Shown: positions 32,924 to 43,216 of the stretch, piece by piece
How the letters are laid out: every line of letters begins with the position of its first letter
How positions within the stretch are numbered: the first letter of the stretch is position 1
NCBI GenBank assembly: GCA_903922465.1
Contig: CAIXTV010000171.1
Coordinates: forward strand, 1-43,399
Length of the DNA stretch: 43,399 nt
Reading direction: 5' to 3'
Source: an uncultured bacterium
GTDB lineage: Bacteria > Bacteroidota > Bacteroidia > Bacteroidales > CAIXTV01
The notes under the pieces: model-generated
Databases searched by the model: none
What the model saw: the letters and a program-made list of their open reading frames with translations, nothing else
What the model was told of the DNA's origin: nothing
Made by a program: the position numbers and the translations under genes

Positions 32924-35900
32924 TTAAGGATGTTGAGTCGCCATACCATAGGTTAAACGAGGTTCGAACAAGTTAAAGTCGTCAGAATCTACCCAACCAT
33001 TGCCGTCAAAGTCTGAGATTAAAAATCCTGTCAACCCGAAAGTCAGTCCGGGTTCGAATAAATTGAAATCTTCAGCATCTATCCAACCATTGGCATCTAA
33101 ATCGCCCAAATAGAAGCCGAACATTCCCGGAGCAACCTGCACCTGAGCATCCATGCCATAAGCCTGCATCACGTCAGAAGTGAAGTAATAGTTCACTGTT
33201 GGAGTATTGAAAGGCACAGCCAATGCCGACCAAGTTTCGAGGTGATTTCTATTGGTAACTCTTATATAGTAGTTGCCACTATGGATAGACGAGATATAAA
33301 AACTTGCCAAACCACTGGTATCCAAATCAACCCCACTCACGCTAACTCCAATAGAACCATAGGGCGAATTTTCCTCGAAAAGATCAACATTAACCTTGTC
33401 GGCTATCCCATAACCATATTGAGGCACATTGGCATTTCCTTCCATGGCTTCCGTCATTCGATGGGTGCTATGATTAAACAAACCTTCTAAAATCAGATGA
33501 AGATTCACCATCTTATATAAGTTGATGGTCACGCTAACGCCCAGCCTGCTTTGGCTTTCGCATCCAGCAATGCTTTGACTGGCGTAATATGTATGTCCAT
33601 CGATGAGGGCTGTGGTAGGTGACAACAAATTGCCTCCACTTGGGGCATCATACCATTTGATGTTGCTTCCTGTGGCCACTAAATCGGCAACAGTGGCGGC
33701 ATTATTAAACGACATGCTAGTGCTTCCGGTAGGAGCAGGGACGATGTTTAAACTCACAACGGCCGATCCATTCATGTTCACAGTGCCGCTTACACAAGTG
33801 TAGGTGCCTGGCAGAGTGAGGTTCCACGATAAAGGTGCACCCGTTCCGGCAACAGCCGAACCGTAATTCACACCGTCTTTCTTCAATTGATAGCTATAAG
33901 TCAACTGCGAACCGCTCAAACCAACAACTATTGGTGAACCTCCTGTGCAATAAGCTCCTCCACCAGTCATATTATACGCTATGGCAACATTGAGGGTGGG
34001 GTTGTTCAGGCCAGTCGTAATGAAAGTGCCATTGGTATTTATATCCTTACTAACAGCCGTAATGTAAGCATTCACAATGGTTTGCCACGAAGGCCCTACG
34101 GTGGTGAATGAAAAACTCATATTGGGTTTCAGTTGTGCAAAAGCTAAGGTGTTGGTGAGTCTGATGCGCATCACTCTGGTGCCAGTTGTGGTAGAGATGA
34201 TGGTTCCGCTGCCTGCACTGGTGGTCTTAGCCGTAACCTTGATGGTTTTGTTTCCTGTGGTCGGACCAACTAAATACATATTGGTATTGCTTTGCTGCTG
34301 TGGCGCATTGATTTCGGAAGAACCCGCAACTATCGTTGCCGTTGCCGTTCCTCCATTGAGGATGGCGCTGTTGAAATAGATGCCCATTTGTATACTCGAA
34401 AGTTCAAACTGAGGGGGAGTCACAAAATTGCCTGTATGTTTAAGATACACATCAAACTCGTAAATTCTATCGGATATCTGCGCATCGTTCTTGAGTTCAA
34501 GATTAAAGAAAGGCCAAATACCTGTTTTGAATGGAAGTATGGCGCCATACACAGTATCAGTGAAGTTGATGGCATAAGCCCTCATCCAATAATTAGAATT
34601 AGAATTTAAGGACGCCACCACCGAACTGTAGAGGCCCAAACCTGAACCGGAATTCACAGTAGTGCTTAATGGGTCTCCAATAATAGGATTGGCATGTGCT
34701 GCATACACAAAACCGCGCACTACCGTTGGATTAAGGCAGGAAGAGTTGAGTTCACCATTAAATGTTGCTCCGTTTAGGCTGATGACGGTAATAGGTTTTG
34801 TAACTACCGTAACAGGCACAGGATAAATGCTCACCGTAACCCCAAACCTGCTGTTGCTCTCGCAACCACTTATGGTTTGACTGGCATAATAAGTGCTGCC
34901 ATTTACTAATGTTTGAGTCGATAAAAGAAGATTCCCTGCAATAGCAGCATCATACCATTTAACTGCCGTCCCCGAAATAACTAAGTCGGCAAGGCTTGCG
35001 GCATAACAAAACGATTGAGCTGCACTTCCGCTAGGTGCGCCTGTATTGACGAGGTTGACCTGAGCACTGCCGTTCATGCTGGCAATATTGTTTACGCAAG
35101 TGTAAATGCCCGATTCGGTAATATTCCAGCTCAATGCATTTCCGGTTCCAGGCACAACAGCACCATAGTTCAAACCGTCTTTTTTCAATTGATAGTCAAA
35201 GCCTTGCTGTGAGCCGTCAAGTCCTACTGTGACCGGAACGTTGCCATTGCAATTGGTGCCGCCTCCAGTCATATTATATATAGTGACTACATTGAGGGTT
35301 GGATTGTTCAACCCACTGTTTATGAAGGTGCCGTTAACTGTGATGTCTTTGCTAATAGTTGCAATATAGGCATTAACCATAGTTTGCCACGAAGGCCCTG
35401 TTGCCGTAAACGAGTAACTCATATTGGGTTTCAATTGAGCAAAGGCTAAGGTGTTGGTAAGCCTGATGCGCATTACCCTGGTGCCTGTGGTGGTTGAAAT
35501 GATGGTTCCACTACCTGCACTGGTGGTCTTGGCTGTTACTTTAATAGTTTTCATGCCTGTGGTCGGACCAACAATATACATATTGGTATTGTTTTGTTGC
35601 TGATTTGCATTGATATCAGAATATCCAGGAACAACAGTAGCTGTTGGTGTTCCTCCGTTCAGGATGGCGCCGTTGAAATAAATACCCATTTGTATGCTCG
35701 ACAATTCAAATTGAACGGGGGTCATATAATTCCCTGTATGCTTAATGTAAACGTCAAATTCATACGCTCTGTCCGAAACCTGAACATCGTTTTTGATTTC
35801 GAGATTAAAGAAGGGCCAGATGCCGGTTTTAAAAGGAAGAATGGCTCCGTAAATAGTGTCGGTAACATTTATAGCAAAGGCCCTAACCCAATAATCAGCA

Positions 35901-38900
35901 TTGGAGGTTAAGGTGCTTACTATAGAAGTGAAGGAGCCCAATCCGTTGCCTGAGCTAAACATTATGGTGGTCGGGTCTGAAAGTTGAGGGTTAGCATGGG
36001 TTGCACAAACAAATCCGCGAACAATAGTAGGGTTTAAGCATGAAGAAGAAAGTTCTCCGCTAAAAGTAGCCCCGCTTAGAGTGATATTTGTAATAGGATT
36101 GGTGGTAATTGAAATCGGCACCACCGTAATACTTGCTGAAACCCCTAATCGGTTTGTGCTTTCGCAACCATTAATGGTTTGACTCGCGTAACAGATTTCC
36201 CCATTCGTTAAAACATGAGTAGATAAAAGTAAATTGCCTCCCGTTGCTGCATCATACCATTTAAGTGCAACTCCTGAAACAACTAAATTAGCAATTGTTG
36301 GTGAATAACAAAAGTATTGAACAATGTCGCCTGTTGGGGCAGAGGGTGTTGTGTAAACTAATGCAGTTACATCAAGCCTTGAAGTGCTTTCACATACCCC
36401 CACGGTTTGACTTGCCCAATAATGAACTCCATTAATCAGAGCCGTTGAACTCGAAAGGGGACTGCCTCCTGTTGAGGCGGCATACCATTGAATCGTAGTG
36501 CCTGTTGCACTTAAATTAGCAACTGTTGGGAAAGTAATTGAGCAGAAAGCTTGATTAGAATTTCCTGTTGGAGCATTAGGTGTTGTAGGTTGAATGTTTA
36601 TGACAGCATTTTGCGATAGTGTTGAAGTACAACCCCATATATTGCTTACCGTATAAGAATAAACCCCATGAGCAAGACCACTTATTAAAGCATTGGTTCC
36701 GTTGCCTGTAATTCCTATAGGGTTTATGGTCCAACTTGAGGTAGTTGGTAATCCGCCTAACATCACACTCCCTGTTGCAAGGCTACAGCTAGGATGAATA
36801 ATAGATTCGATTATTGGAGCAGAAGGTTTAGGATTAACCACTATGGGTAAATTAAATGCAATTCCATCACCGCAAGGATTATGACCTCTTACGGTAATAA
36901 ATCCTGATTGTGCTGTTAGACCATAATTAACTGTAATTGAGTTTGTGTTGCTAGAACCAGTCACCCCGCTGGGTAAAGTCCAAACGTAGCTTGCTGAATT
37001 AGGGATCAGAGGAACGGTATAGGTGAGTAGGCCTTGTCCTTGACAAACAATGGTGTCGCCAATAATTCTTTCAGCGGCATTGGCAAGCGTATTTATCACT
37101 GTGACAGCTAATGATGAACTTGGACCATCTCCACAACTATTGATTCCATTCACCAGTATTTCTCCCGAAATAGATGATGTCCCATAGTTTACATGTATGG
37201 TATTAGTTGAACTGTTTCCATTGGCTCCTATTGGTAAAGTCCACATATAGCTTGTTGCGTTTGCGATAGCTGGTAAATAATAAACAGCGTCAAATTGCCC
37301 CTGACACACAACAGTATCGGAAGAAATAATAGCTCCCACGGTAGCAGGCAATGAATTATCGGTCATTATCAAAGTGGAAATTGGCCCATCACCGCAGGCA
37401 TTATGACCGCTAACAGTAATGTTTCCTGTTGTTGCAATAGTGCCAAAATCAACATTTATAGCATTGGTAGTACTGCTTCCTGTAACACCTAAAGGTAAAG
37501 TCCAGTTGTAAGAGCTTGCATTGCTTATGGTTTGCACTGAATAAGGCACATTGTTCTGTCCTGGGCAAACAAGAGTGTTCCCCGAAATGTTTCCTGCTGC
37601 ATTGGGAAGAGGGTTAACAGTGATTGGTATAACTGAAACTGGGCTTTCACCACAGCTGTTTACGGCTTTTACTGTTATATTTCCTGAGATGGCGGAAGTC
37701 CCAAAGTTTACACTAATGGTGTTTGATGAAATAATTCCACTTGCACCTGTAGGAAGAGTCCAAACATAACTGGTGGCGTTGGTCATAGGAGGTGCGGTGT
37801 AAACAACATTGGTTTGCCCCTGACAAACAGTAGCTAAACCTGTTATAGGATTGATGTATCCCACAACGTCTGCCCAGTTTGATGCAATTCTTATTCCATC
37901 AATATACACTGTTGGCGAAGAGCCAGATGTTCCTTGTCGAAAGGCAAATCCTGTGTAGGTGGAATCATAGTCATTTCCAACATCCACTGCTTCAAGATTT
38001 GGCAAGCCTTCGGTTCCTGTGATAGAGGGATTGATGAATAAGCTCACTACATCGTCAAAGGAAGTTGCTGAATTAACGGTGTACTTTAATATCATCAAAT
38101 GCGTCACCCCTGTGTCGAGGGAAGTGCTTGAATATACTGTATTCAAACTTGCCGAATTGGTAGCTTTTCCAACCCCAAATAGCACTTTGGCTGTATTAAG
38201 TGGGTCTTTCTTTACGAATACACGACCAAAGAAAGATGTGGTAGTCCCTGCTTTGATGAAATGTGCAAAGTAATCGCCTGATCCCGCGGCGCTAACTTTT
38301 ACAAGGAAAGCAGCATACATGTTAGAAGATGTTTTAGGCCCGAATACTTTATGAACATCTTGACCTGTGCTGAGTATCTTAATCATCTGCCCGCTTGGGG
38401 TGGGATATCCTGCATAGGTTAAATTGCCACTCTGTATGCTAACATTATTTGTCCCAGTGCCACTATGCCCAATCCATCCCTGATTAGTAAGTAAGGTGCC
38501 GACTGTATAATTGAAGGCTTCGTTAAGTAAAATCTGAGGTTTAGGCATTGAATTGATGTTAATTGCCAAAGATGAGGAAGCTCCATCATAACAAGGGTTA
38601 TGGCCACGCACTGTAATGAAACCTGAAGCTGCTGTGGTGTCGAAACTAACTGTAATTGAGTTTGAAGTACTGCTGCCTGTTGCCCCTAAAGGTAAGGTCC
38701 AGATATAGGAAGTTGCACCGCTAATGAAGGGGACAGTATAGGTTACCGAAGTTTGACCCGGGCAAACACTTGTGCTCCCCGAAATGGCAGCTGCTGCTGC
38801 AGGTAATGTGTTAACAGTTATTGGATAATTTGCTGAGATAGTTCCATTCCCGCAGGCATTAGATGCATAAACGCTGAGATATCCTGAAGTGGCATTGGTG

Positions 38901-41900
38901 TCAAAGTTTATGGTGATATTATTTAAATTAGGAGTAATGCTAACACCCGATCCAGTATAGGCCCAAGTGTAAGTTAAGGCGTTAGTAATTGCCGGAACTG
39001 AATAGGAAACAAGAGTTGCGCTTGGGCATACTGAAGCTGTCCCTGTTATTATACCAGCAGGATTAGGCACAATACATCCGCTAGTAATGGATATATTATC
39101 GATGCCCCAGTAATAGCCCCATATTCCAACATAATTCCATTTGAACTTCACCTGCGATTGACCAGCAACCCCAGGGATTATCTGACTGAAAAAAGTAGGA
39201 TTGGTTGTGGATGTGGCAGTTAGGGTAGTGATGATGGTCCAGCTAAGGCCATTGTCGATACTATACGAAAGGGTGCCTGTTTCGGCAGAGTACACTCTGA
39301 AGTAATAATTAAACGCTAAATTAACAGTTGCATTGCTTGATAAATCAAGAGTAGGGGTGATTAGGTCAGCATTTTGTGTGCCACCTGAGCCATAGCCATC
39401 GCTATTCAAATAGGCGTAATTACCGGAGAGGGCAGGAAGGATAGAACCGACAGTTATTGTGCCAAATTGCCATATTTGTCCGCTTCCTATGTTGTCATTT
39501 TGAGTCCAACAAGCTGGGGCATAGGTATTGTTAAAGTTCTCGGTGAAAGGCAAGGTGAAGACGGTGCATAGGGTTGAGAATAATATGTCTGGCCCATAGA
39601 AAGTGCCGTTTGCGTTGGTGGCATAGGCTCTAACATGATAGGTGGTGCTTGCAGTTAAACCGGCAAGAGTGCTGACGAAAGTTCCAATTCCTGTGCCATT
39701 GCTGCTATGACTTGATAAGATAGTTGGGTTGGCTGTGGTTGCCCAGCAAACTCCACGAGCAGTCACTGCTGCACCTCCATCAGACAATATATTCCCGCCT
39801 GATGTGGCTGTGGTATAAGAAATAGCCGTAACTGCGGTTGTGCTTGATACAAAGGCTGCCCCTGAAGAGATAAAACTAACATCACTGCCATAAACTGTGC
39901 CTAATGAATTGGTTGCGTATGCTCTTACATGATAGGTGGTTATGGGCGTAAGGCCAGTTATGGAGCTGCTAAATACTCCCGTTCCTGTGCCATCAGTAGT
40001 ATGATTTCCACTTACTAAGGGATTTGCTGTGGTGCTCCAGCATACTCCACGCGCTGTAACAGTGGCAGTTCCTCCTGAGGTGACATTTCCTCCTGATATA
40101 GCTGTTGTCTGTGTGATAGATGTAACTGATGCTGTAGTAACTAAAGGCGGACCTACGGCAACCCCTGTAATTGAAATATCATCTATAGCCCAATGATAAG
40201 CAAAGGCACCGATATAATTCCATTTGAACTTTACTTGCGCTTGCCCAGCAATGCCTGCAATGGCCTGACTAAAGGTGGTTGGATTTGTTGGGGAAGTTGT
40301 TGTATAAGTTGAGATGATAGTCCAGCTTAATCCATTATTGATACTATAGGAAAGTGTGCCTGATGAGCCTGAATATTGTTTAAAATAGTGATTAAAGGCC
40401 AAGTTGACTGATGTATAACCCGTTAAATCAAGTGTTGGTGATACGAGGTCTGCGTTTTGCGAATTACCTGTTCCATAGCCATCACTGTTGAGGTAGGCAT
40501 AGTTTCCTGTAAGTATAGGGAAAGTAAGGCCTGTGGTTATGGTTCCGAATTGCCAAATCTGTCCATTGCCTATATAGTCAACTTGTGTCCAGCAGTTGGG
40601 TATGGTGATATTGGTAAAGCCTTCGGTGAAGGGTAAGGTAAATATACTACATAAGGTTGTAAACTGAATGTCGCTGCCATAATAAGTCCCTGTGGAGTTA
40701 GTGGCATAGGCCCTGACATGATAGGTGGTATTGGAGGTTAATCCTGTGATAGCACTTGTGAAAATGCCCGCACCTGTGCCATCAGTAGTGTGGCTATTTA
40801 CGATGGTTGGGTTGTAAGTTGTTGCCCAACATACCCCTCTTGCGGTAATGGCAAGGCCTCCGTCGGAAGTTATATTACCCCCCGAACTTGCTGTGGTTAA
40901 GCTTATGGTTGAAGGTGTTGTAGTAGTTAAAGTAACTCCACCTGAGATAAACGCCATATCTCCCCCATAGGAATTGCCATCACTATTCACTCCGACCAAT
41001 CGGAAATGATAGACGGTGCCTCCCAGTAATCCCGTAAGGTTAGCCGTTACAGGAAAGGTAGAATTTGCAGAACCGGCTGATGTAACTGCGGTGGAATCCC
41101 CATATGCAGTGGTGGTTCCCCATTGGAAGTAATAGGTGGTTGCCAGCCCGTTTGGATTAATGGTGCCATTTATGGTGGCAGTAGTTGCTGTTATGGATGA
41201 GGCTGAAAGCGTTGTAACTGAAGGGTTGTTGCCAAATTTGAAGGATGCGATGCGGGTGTTGCGGGTTCCACCACTCCCGATATATTGAGTGGTGAACCAA
41301 AAGGTTTGGTCATCGCTGGGGTCTACAGACATGGCCGAATAGTCGCCCCATCGTTCTGCTGCCGTTTGAGAAGTTGTGCCTGCTAGTATGGAAGCTTCAG
41401 GGATATCGAGTAGGCCTGTGGCTGCGTTATAAGCTGCTGATGACTGGCCTGCATATCGTATGCTTGGATAAACCGTAGAGCTTGATACAGAATATCCTAA
41501 TCCTATTTTCCCACTGCCATTAAGCGAAATGCTGCCCATCCATCTTGAATTGGCATCGGGGGCATAGGTACCTTGTTGCCTGATGGCCCAGTTGCCCGAA
41601 GCTTGGGTGCCTCTTCGCAGTTCGTACCATCGCACACCAGCATGGTCGGTATTGTCAACGTCTACTGTGTGACAACACACTATGGTTTGATAGGTGCCAA
41701 AGTTTCGGTATTGAGGAACGTTCATAACCACCTGGGGGATAGCGTCTAATTGCTGAGTGGTGCCTGGTTGGGCAATATTGGTCCAGTCGGCACCAAAGTT
41801 GCTATCGAATGCCGACACGGCTAATTGCTGCACACGGCTGAAGGTCGACGAAGTAGGAGTGGTCCAGTTTACGGCTAATTCATATATCCAAAGTTGATCG

Positions 41901-42826
41901 GTGCCACCACCGATGGCATCGTCGTTGAAAGCAATGAATATGCCTGGGGCGCCACTAGGAGCAAAGCTTCCATCATTGTCAACAGGAGGCACACACATAA
42001 AGCCATCAATTGAAGTTGGGCGGTTGGGGTTGGCAAAAGCCACCATGCCTGGGCTGGCACCTCCTGCAAGCATTACCGAGCGCTGAAATACATAAATATC
42101 ATTTGCCCCGCTATTATTATCCCCCATATAGTAACCATCCTGCCATATCCCAAATTTCTCATAATCGGGCATGTCGGCAACATCAAATGAATAGGAATAC
42201 CATGTGCCTGTAGGGTCGCTAGTTGTTGATACGGCTATCAGCATATAGTCGTTGGCTCCGCATATCGAAAACTCCACGGCTAACCAACGGCTGGCCTGTT
42301 CGTCATAAAGTATAAGAGGGTCGCCGTCGTTACAACCAGAGCCTGTTACGCCTCCGAAAAGATTATTCATGTTGGTTGGACCTGCAAGCAATGCCCCTGT
42401 TTTGTTGTAAATGGCATAGGTAGAGTTGATGGTTTGCATATAATGATTTGGCCCTGCCGCTCCGTTGCAATCGGGTGGATAGTAGGGTGATGACTGCCCC
42501 TCGAAGTTGGCAATAGGCGCTTTTACGGCACTCCTGTTTCCCATGGTTTTTTGCCAAACGGCATCGGGACCCTTGGGTAAGGCAGTCTTACTGTTAGGAT
42601 AAAACCTTTCTCGGAGTTTCTTATTCAATAACTTCTTTTCAGCTTTGTCCTTCATCATTTGATATTCCATAGCAGAAACAGGGGCTATGTCCTTCAATGG
42701 AAGGGTTTCGCCTTTGAACACTCCTGTCCCTATTAAGGTTGGTTTGGCTGGTCGATCTTGTGCGTTTAGCTTAATTGCCGAAACACAAATGAGCATCATC
42801 AATAAAGTAAATAGTTTTTTCATCAT
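32924..42826 (-). CDS. Giant mosaic surface protein, 3300 residues
   Basis: Signal peptide at 1-23. Modules in order: propeller-like N-domain (about 105-533, with AERWGDYSAMSVDP); two Fn3-like (537-724); MAM/cleaved-adhesin-like (725-890); two Fn3-like (893-1086); second adhesin-like (1087-1249); two PKD-like (1253-1426); LamG-like (1428-1657); four PKD-like (1659-1997); SprB-like (2000-2085); Ig_7-like (2086-2158, 2162-2233). A 434-residue block of Fn3-like, beta-rich module, spacer and Ig_7-like is then present twice (to about 3102). Residues 3106-3240 form the module shared with the 360-1049 gene, and 3241-3295 hold two dockerin-like loops (GDLDANGWIDAEDFNLFEP, SDFDGNGWVDSDDFNLFEP). There is no T9SS sorting domain: the protein ends MATQHP. 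Probably an adhesin; its route across the outer membrane is unclear. Confidence 0.9.
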   Translation of the reverse strand: MMKKLFTLLMMLICVSAIKLNAQDRPAKPTLIGTGVFKGETLPLKDIAPVSAMEYQMMKDKAEKKLLNKKLRERFYPNSKTALPKGPDAVWQKTMGNRSAVKAPIANFEGQSSPYYPPDCNGAAGPNHYMQTINSTYAIYNKTGALLAGPTNMNNLFGGVTGSGCNDGDPLILYDEQASRWLAVEFSICGANDYMLIAVSTTSDPTGTWYSYSFDVADMPDYEKFGIWQDGYYMGDNNSGANDIYVFQRSVMLAGGASPGMVAFANPNRPTSIDGFMCVPPVDNDGSFAPSGAPGIFIAFNDDAIGGGTDQLWIYELAVNWTTPTSSTFSRVQQLAVSAFDSNFGADWTNIAQPGTTQQLDAIPQVVMNVPQYRNFGTYQTIVCCHTVDVDNTDHAGVRWYELRRGTQASGNWAIRQQGTYAPDANSRWMGSISLNGSGKIGLGYSVSSSTVYPSIRYAGQSSAAYNAATGLLDIPEASILAGTTSQTAAERWGDYSAMSVDPSDDQTFWFTTQYIGSGGTRNTRIASFKFGNNPSVTTLSASSITATTATINGTINPNGLATTYYFQWGTTTAYGDSTAVTSAGSANSTFPVTANLTGLLGGTVYHFRLVGVNSDGNSYGGDMAFISGGVTLTTTTPSTISLTTASSGGNITSDGGLAITARGVCWATTYNPTIVNSHTTDGTGAGIFTSAITGLTSNTTYHVRAYATNSTGTYYGSDIQFTTLCSIFTLPFTEGFTNITIPNCWTQVDYIGNGQIWQFGTITTGLTFPILTGNYAYLNSDGYGTGNSQNADLVSPTLDLTGYTSVNLAFNHYFKQYSGSSGTLSYSINNGLSWTIISTYTTTSPTNPTTFSQAIAGIAGQAQVKFKWNYIGAFAYHWAIDDISITGVAVGPPLVTTASVTSITQTTAISGGNVTSGGTATVTARGVCWSTTANPLVSGNHTTDGTGTGVFSSSITGLTPITTYHVRAYATNSLGTVYGSDVSFISSGAAFVSSTTAVTAISYTTATSGGNILSDGGAAVTARGVCWATTANPTILSSHSSNGTGIGTFVSTLAGLTASTTYHVRAYATNANGTFYGPDILFSTLCTVFTLPFTENFNNTYAPACWTQNDNIGSGQIWQFGTITVGSILPALSGNYAYLNSDGYGSGGTQNADLITPTLDLSSNATVNLAFNYYFRVYSAETGTLSYSIDNGLSWTIITTLTATSTTNPTFFSQIIPGVAGQSQVKFKWNYVGIWGYYWGIDNISITSGCIVPNPAGIITGTASVCPSATLVSYSVPAITNALTYTWAYTGSGVSITPNLNNITINFDTNATSGYLSVYASNACGNGTISANYPITVNTLPAAAAAISGSTSVCPGQTSVTYTVPFISGATSYIWTLPLGATGSSTSNSITVSFDTTAASGFITVRGHNPCYDGASSSLAININSMPKPQILLNEAFNYTVGTLLTNQGWIGHSGTGTNNVSIQSGNLTYAGYPTPSGQMIKILSTGQDVHKVFGPKTSSNMYAAFLVKVSAAGSGDYFAHFIKAGTTTSFFGRVFVKKDPLNTAKVLFGVGKATNSASLNTVYSSTSLDTGVTHLMILKYTVNSATSFDDVVSLFINPSITGTEGLPNLEAVDVGNDYDSTYTGFAFRQGTSGSSPTVYIDGIRIASNWADVVGYINPITGLATVCQGQTNVVYTAPPMTNATSYVWTLPTGASGIISSNTISVNFGTSAISGNITVKAVNSCGESPVSVIPITVNPLPNAAGNISGNTLVCPGQNNVPYSVQTISNASSYNWTLPLGVTGSSTTNAINVDFGTIATTGNITVSGHNACGDGPISTLIMTDNSLPATVGAIISSDTVVCQGQFDAVYYLPAIANATSYMWTLPIGANGNSSTNTIHVNYGTSSISGEILVNGINSCGDGPSSSLAVTVINTLANAAERIIGDTIVCQGQGLLTYTVPLIPNSASYVWTLPSGVTGSSNTNSITVNYGLTAQSGFITVRGHNPCGDGIAFNLPIVVNPKPSAPIIESIIHPSCSLATGSVMLGGLPTTSSWTINPIGITGNGTNALISGLAHGVYSYTVSNIWGCTSTLSQNAVINIQPTTPNAPTGNSNQAFCSITFPTVANLSATGTTIQWYAASTGGSPLSSSTALINGVHYWASQTVGVCESTSRLDVTALVYTTPSAPTGDIVQYFCYSPTIANLVVSGVALKWYDAATGGNLLLSTHVLTNGEICYASQTINGCESTNRLGVSASITVVPISITTNPITNITLSGATFSGELSSSCLNPTIVRGFVCATHANPQLSDPTTIMFSSGNGLGSFTSIVSTLTSNADYWVRAFAINVTDTIYGAILPFKTGIWPFFNLEIKNDVQVSDRAYEFDVYIKHTGNYMTPVQFELSSIQMGIYFNGAILNGGTPTATVVPGYSDINANQQQNNTNMYIVGPTTGMKTIKVTAKTTSAGSGTIISTTTGTRVMRIRLTNTLAFAQLKPNMSYSFTATGPSWQTMVNAYIATISKDITVNGTFINSGLNNPTLNVVTIYNMTGGGTNCNGNVPVTVGLDGSQQGFDYQLKKDGLNYGAVVPGTGNALSWNITESGIYTCVNNIASMNGSAQVNLVNTGAPSGSAAQSFCYAASLADLVISGTAVKWYDAAIAGNLLLSTQTLVNGSTYYASQTISGCESNSRFGVTVSIYPVPVTVVTKPITVISLNGATFNGELNSSCLNPTVVRGFVYAAHANPIIGDPLSTTVNSGSGLGLYSSVVASLNSNSNYWMRAYAINFTDTVYGAILPFKTGIWPFFNLELKNDAQISDRIYEFDVYLKHTGNFVTPPQFELSSIQMGIYFNSAILNGGTATATIVAGSSEINAPQQQSNTNMYLVGPTTGNKTIKVTAKTTSAGSGTIISTTTGTRVMRIRLTNTLAFAQLKPNMSFSFTTVGPSWQTIVNAYITAVSKDINTNGTFITTGLNNPTLNVAIAYNMTGGGAYCTGGSPIVVGLSGSQLTYSYQLKKDGVNYGSAVAGTGAPLSWNLTLPGTYTCVSGTVNMNGSAVVSLNIVPAPTGSTSMSFNNAATVADLVATGSNIKWYDAPSGGNLLSPTTALIDGHTYYASQSIAGCESQSRLGVSVTINLYKMVNLHLILEGLFNHSTHRMTEAMEGNANVPQYGYGIADKVNVDLFEENSPYGSIGVSVSGVDLDTSGLASFYISSIHSGNYYIRVTNRNHLETWSALAVPFNTPTVNYYFTSDVMQAYGMDAQVQVAPGMFGFYLGDLDANGWIDAEDFNLFEPGLTFGLTGFLISDFDGNGWVDSDDFNLFEPRLTYGMATQHP
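33740..36343 (-). repeat. Tandem 1302-bp internal duplication in the giant gene
   Basis: Residues about 2162-2595 and 2596-3029 repeat with an offset of exactly 434 residues (blocks 35042-36343 and 33740-35041). Long words are shared (PFKTGIWPFFNLE, FELSSIQMGIYFN, TRVMRIRLTNTLAFAQLKPNMS), while the DNA differs at many third positions. The duplication is therefore old and kept at protein level. Confidence 0.85.
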
Positions 42827-43216
42827 ATTATATTTGTTTTTGTATCAATTCCTAATTGTAAAATGCCTGTTTTTTAATGGAATAGTTAAGTATATTAGGT
42901 TACAGAAGCATGATGTTGTTGTTGGGAAAAGAGGTAATTCACAACAGGTTTTGAATCCACAAAAATATCAATTCTTTTTAATATAGAAAGTAATTAATTG
43001 GAATAAATTATCAATGGAGTAGCATTATATACGACAGGCTTCGTAATTTGTGAAATTGTGATACTATTAGTTAGATTTGCTAATAGGCAGCAATTTGTAT
43101 AAAGATTGCTTTAAGGGGGATGAGTCTTGCGGTGGATTGGCCCTATAATTCATTAAGCTCATCTGTTGTAATATTTATATTTACAAATAGATATCTGACT
43201 GTGCTTAGTACATTAG
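42827..43216. other. Upstream region of the giant gene
   Basis: No gene. A leader of about 126 nt is implied by the -7 candidate at 42960-42967. Beyond it the DNA is AT-rich without recognisable features until the 43-bp array. Confidence 0.5.
42960..42967 (-). promoter_or_regulatory. Candidate TATTTTTG -7 box of the giant gene
   Basis: TATTTTTG on the minus strand fits TAnnTTTG. The -33 region lacks a clear TTG. Confidence 0.3.

Noticed and set aside
34077-38273. Several 70-105 codon plus-strand frames opposite the giant gene
   Set aside because: They lie antisense to a well-supported coding frame with repeated modules and have no features of their own.
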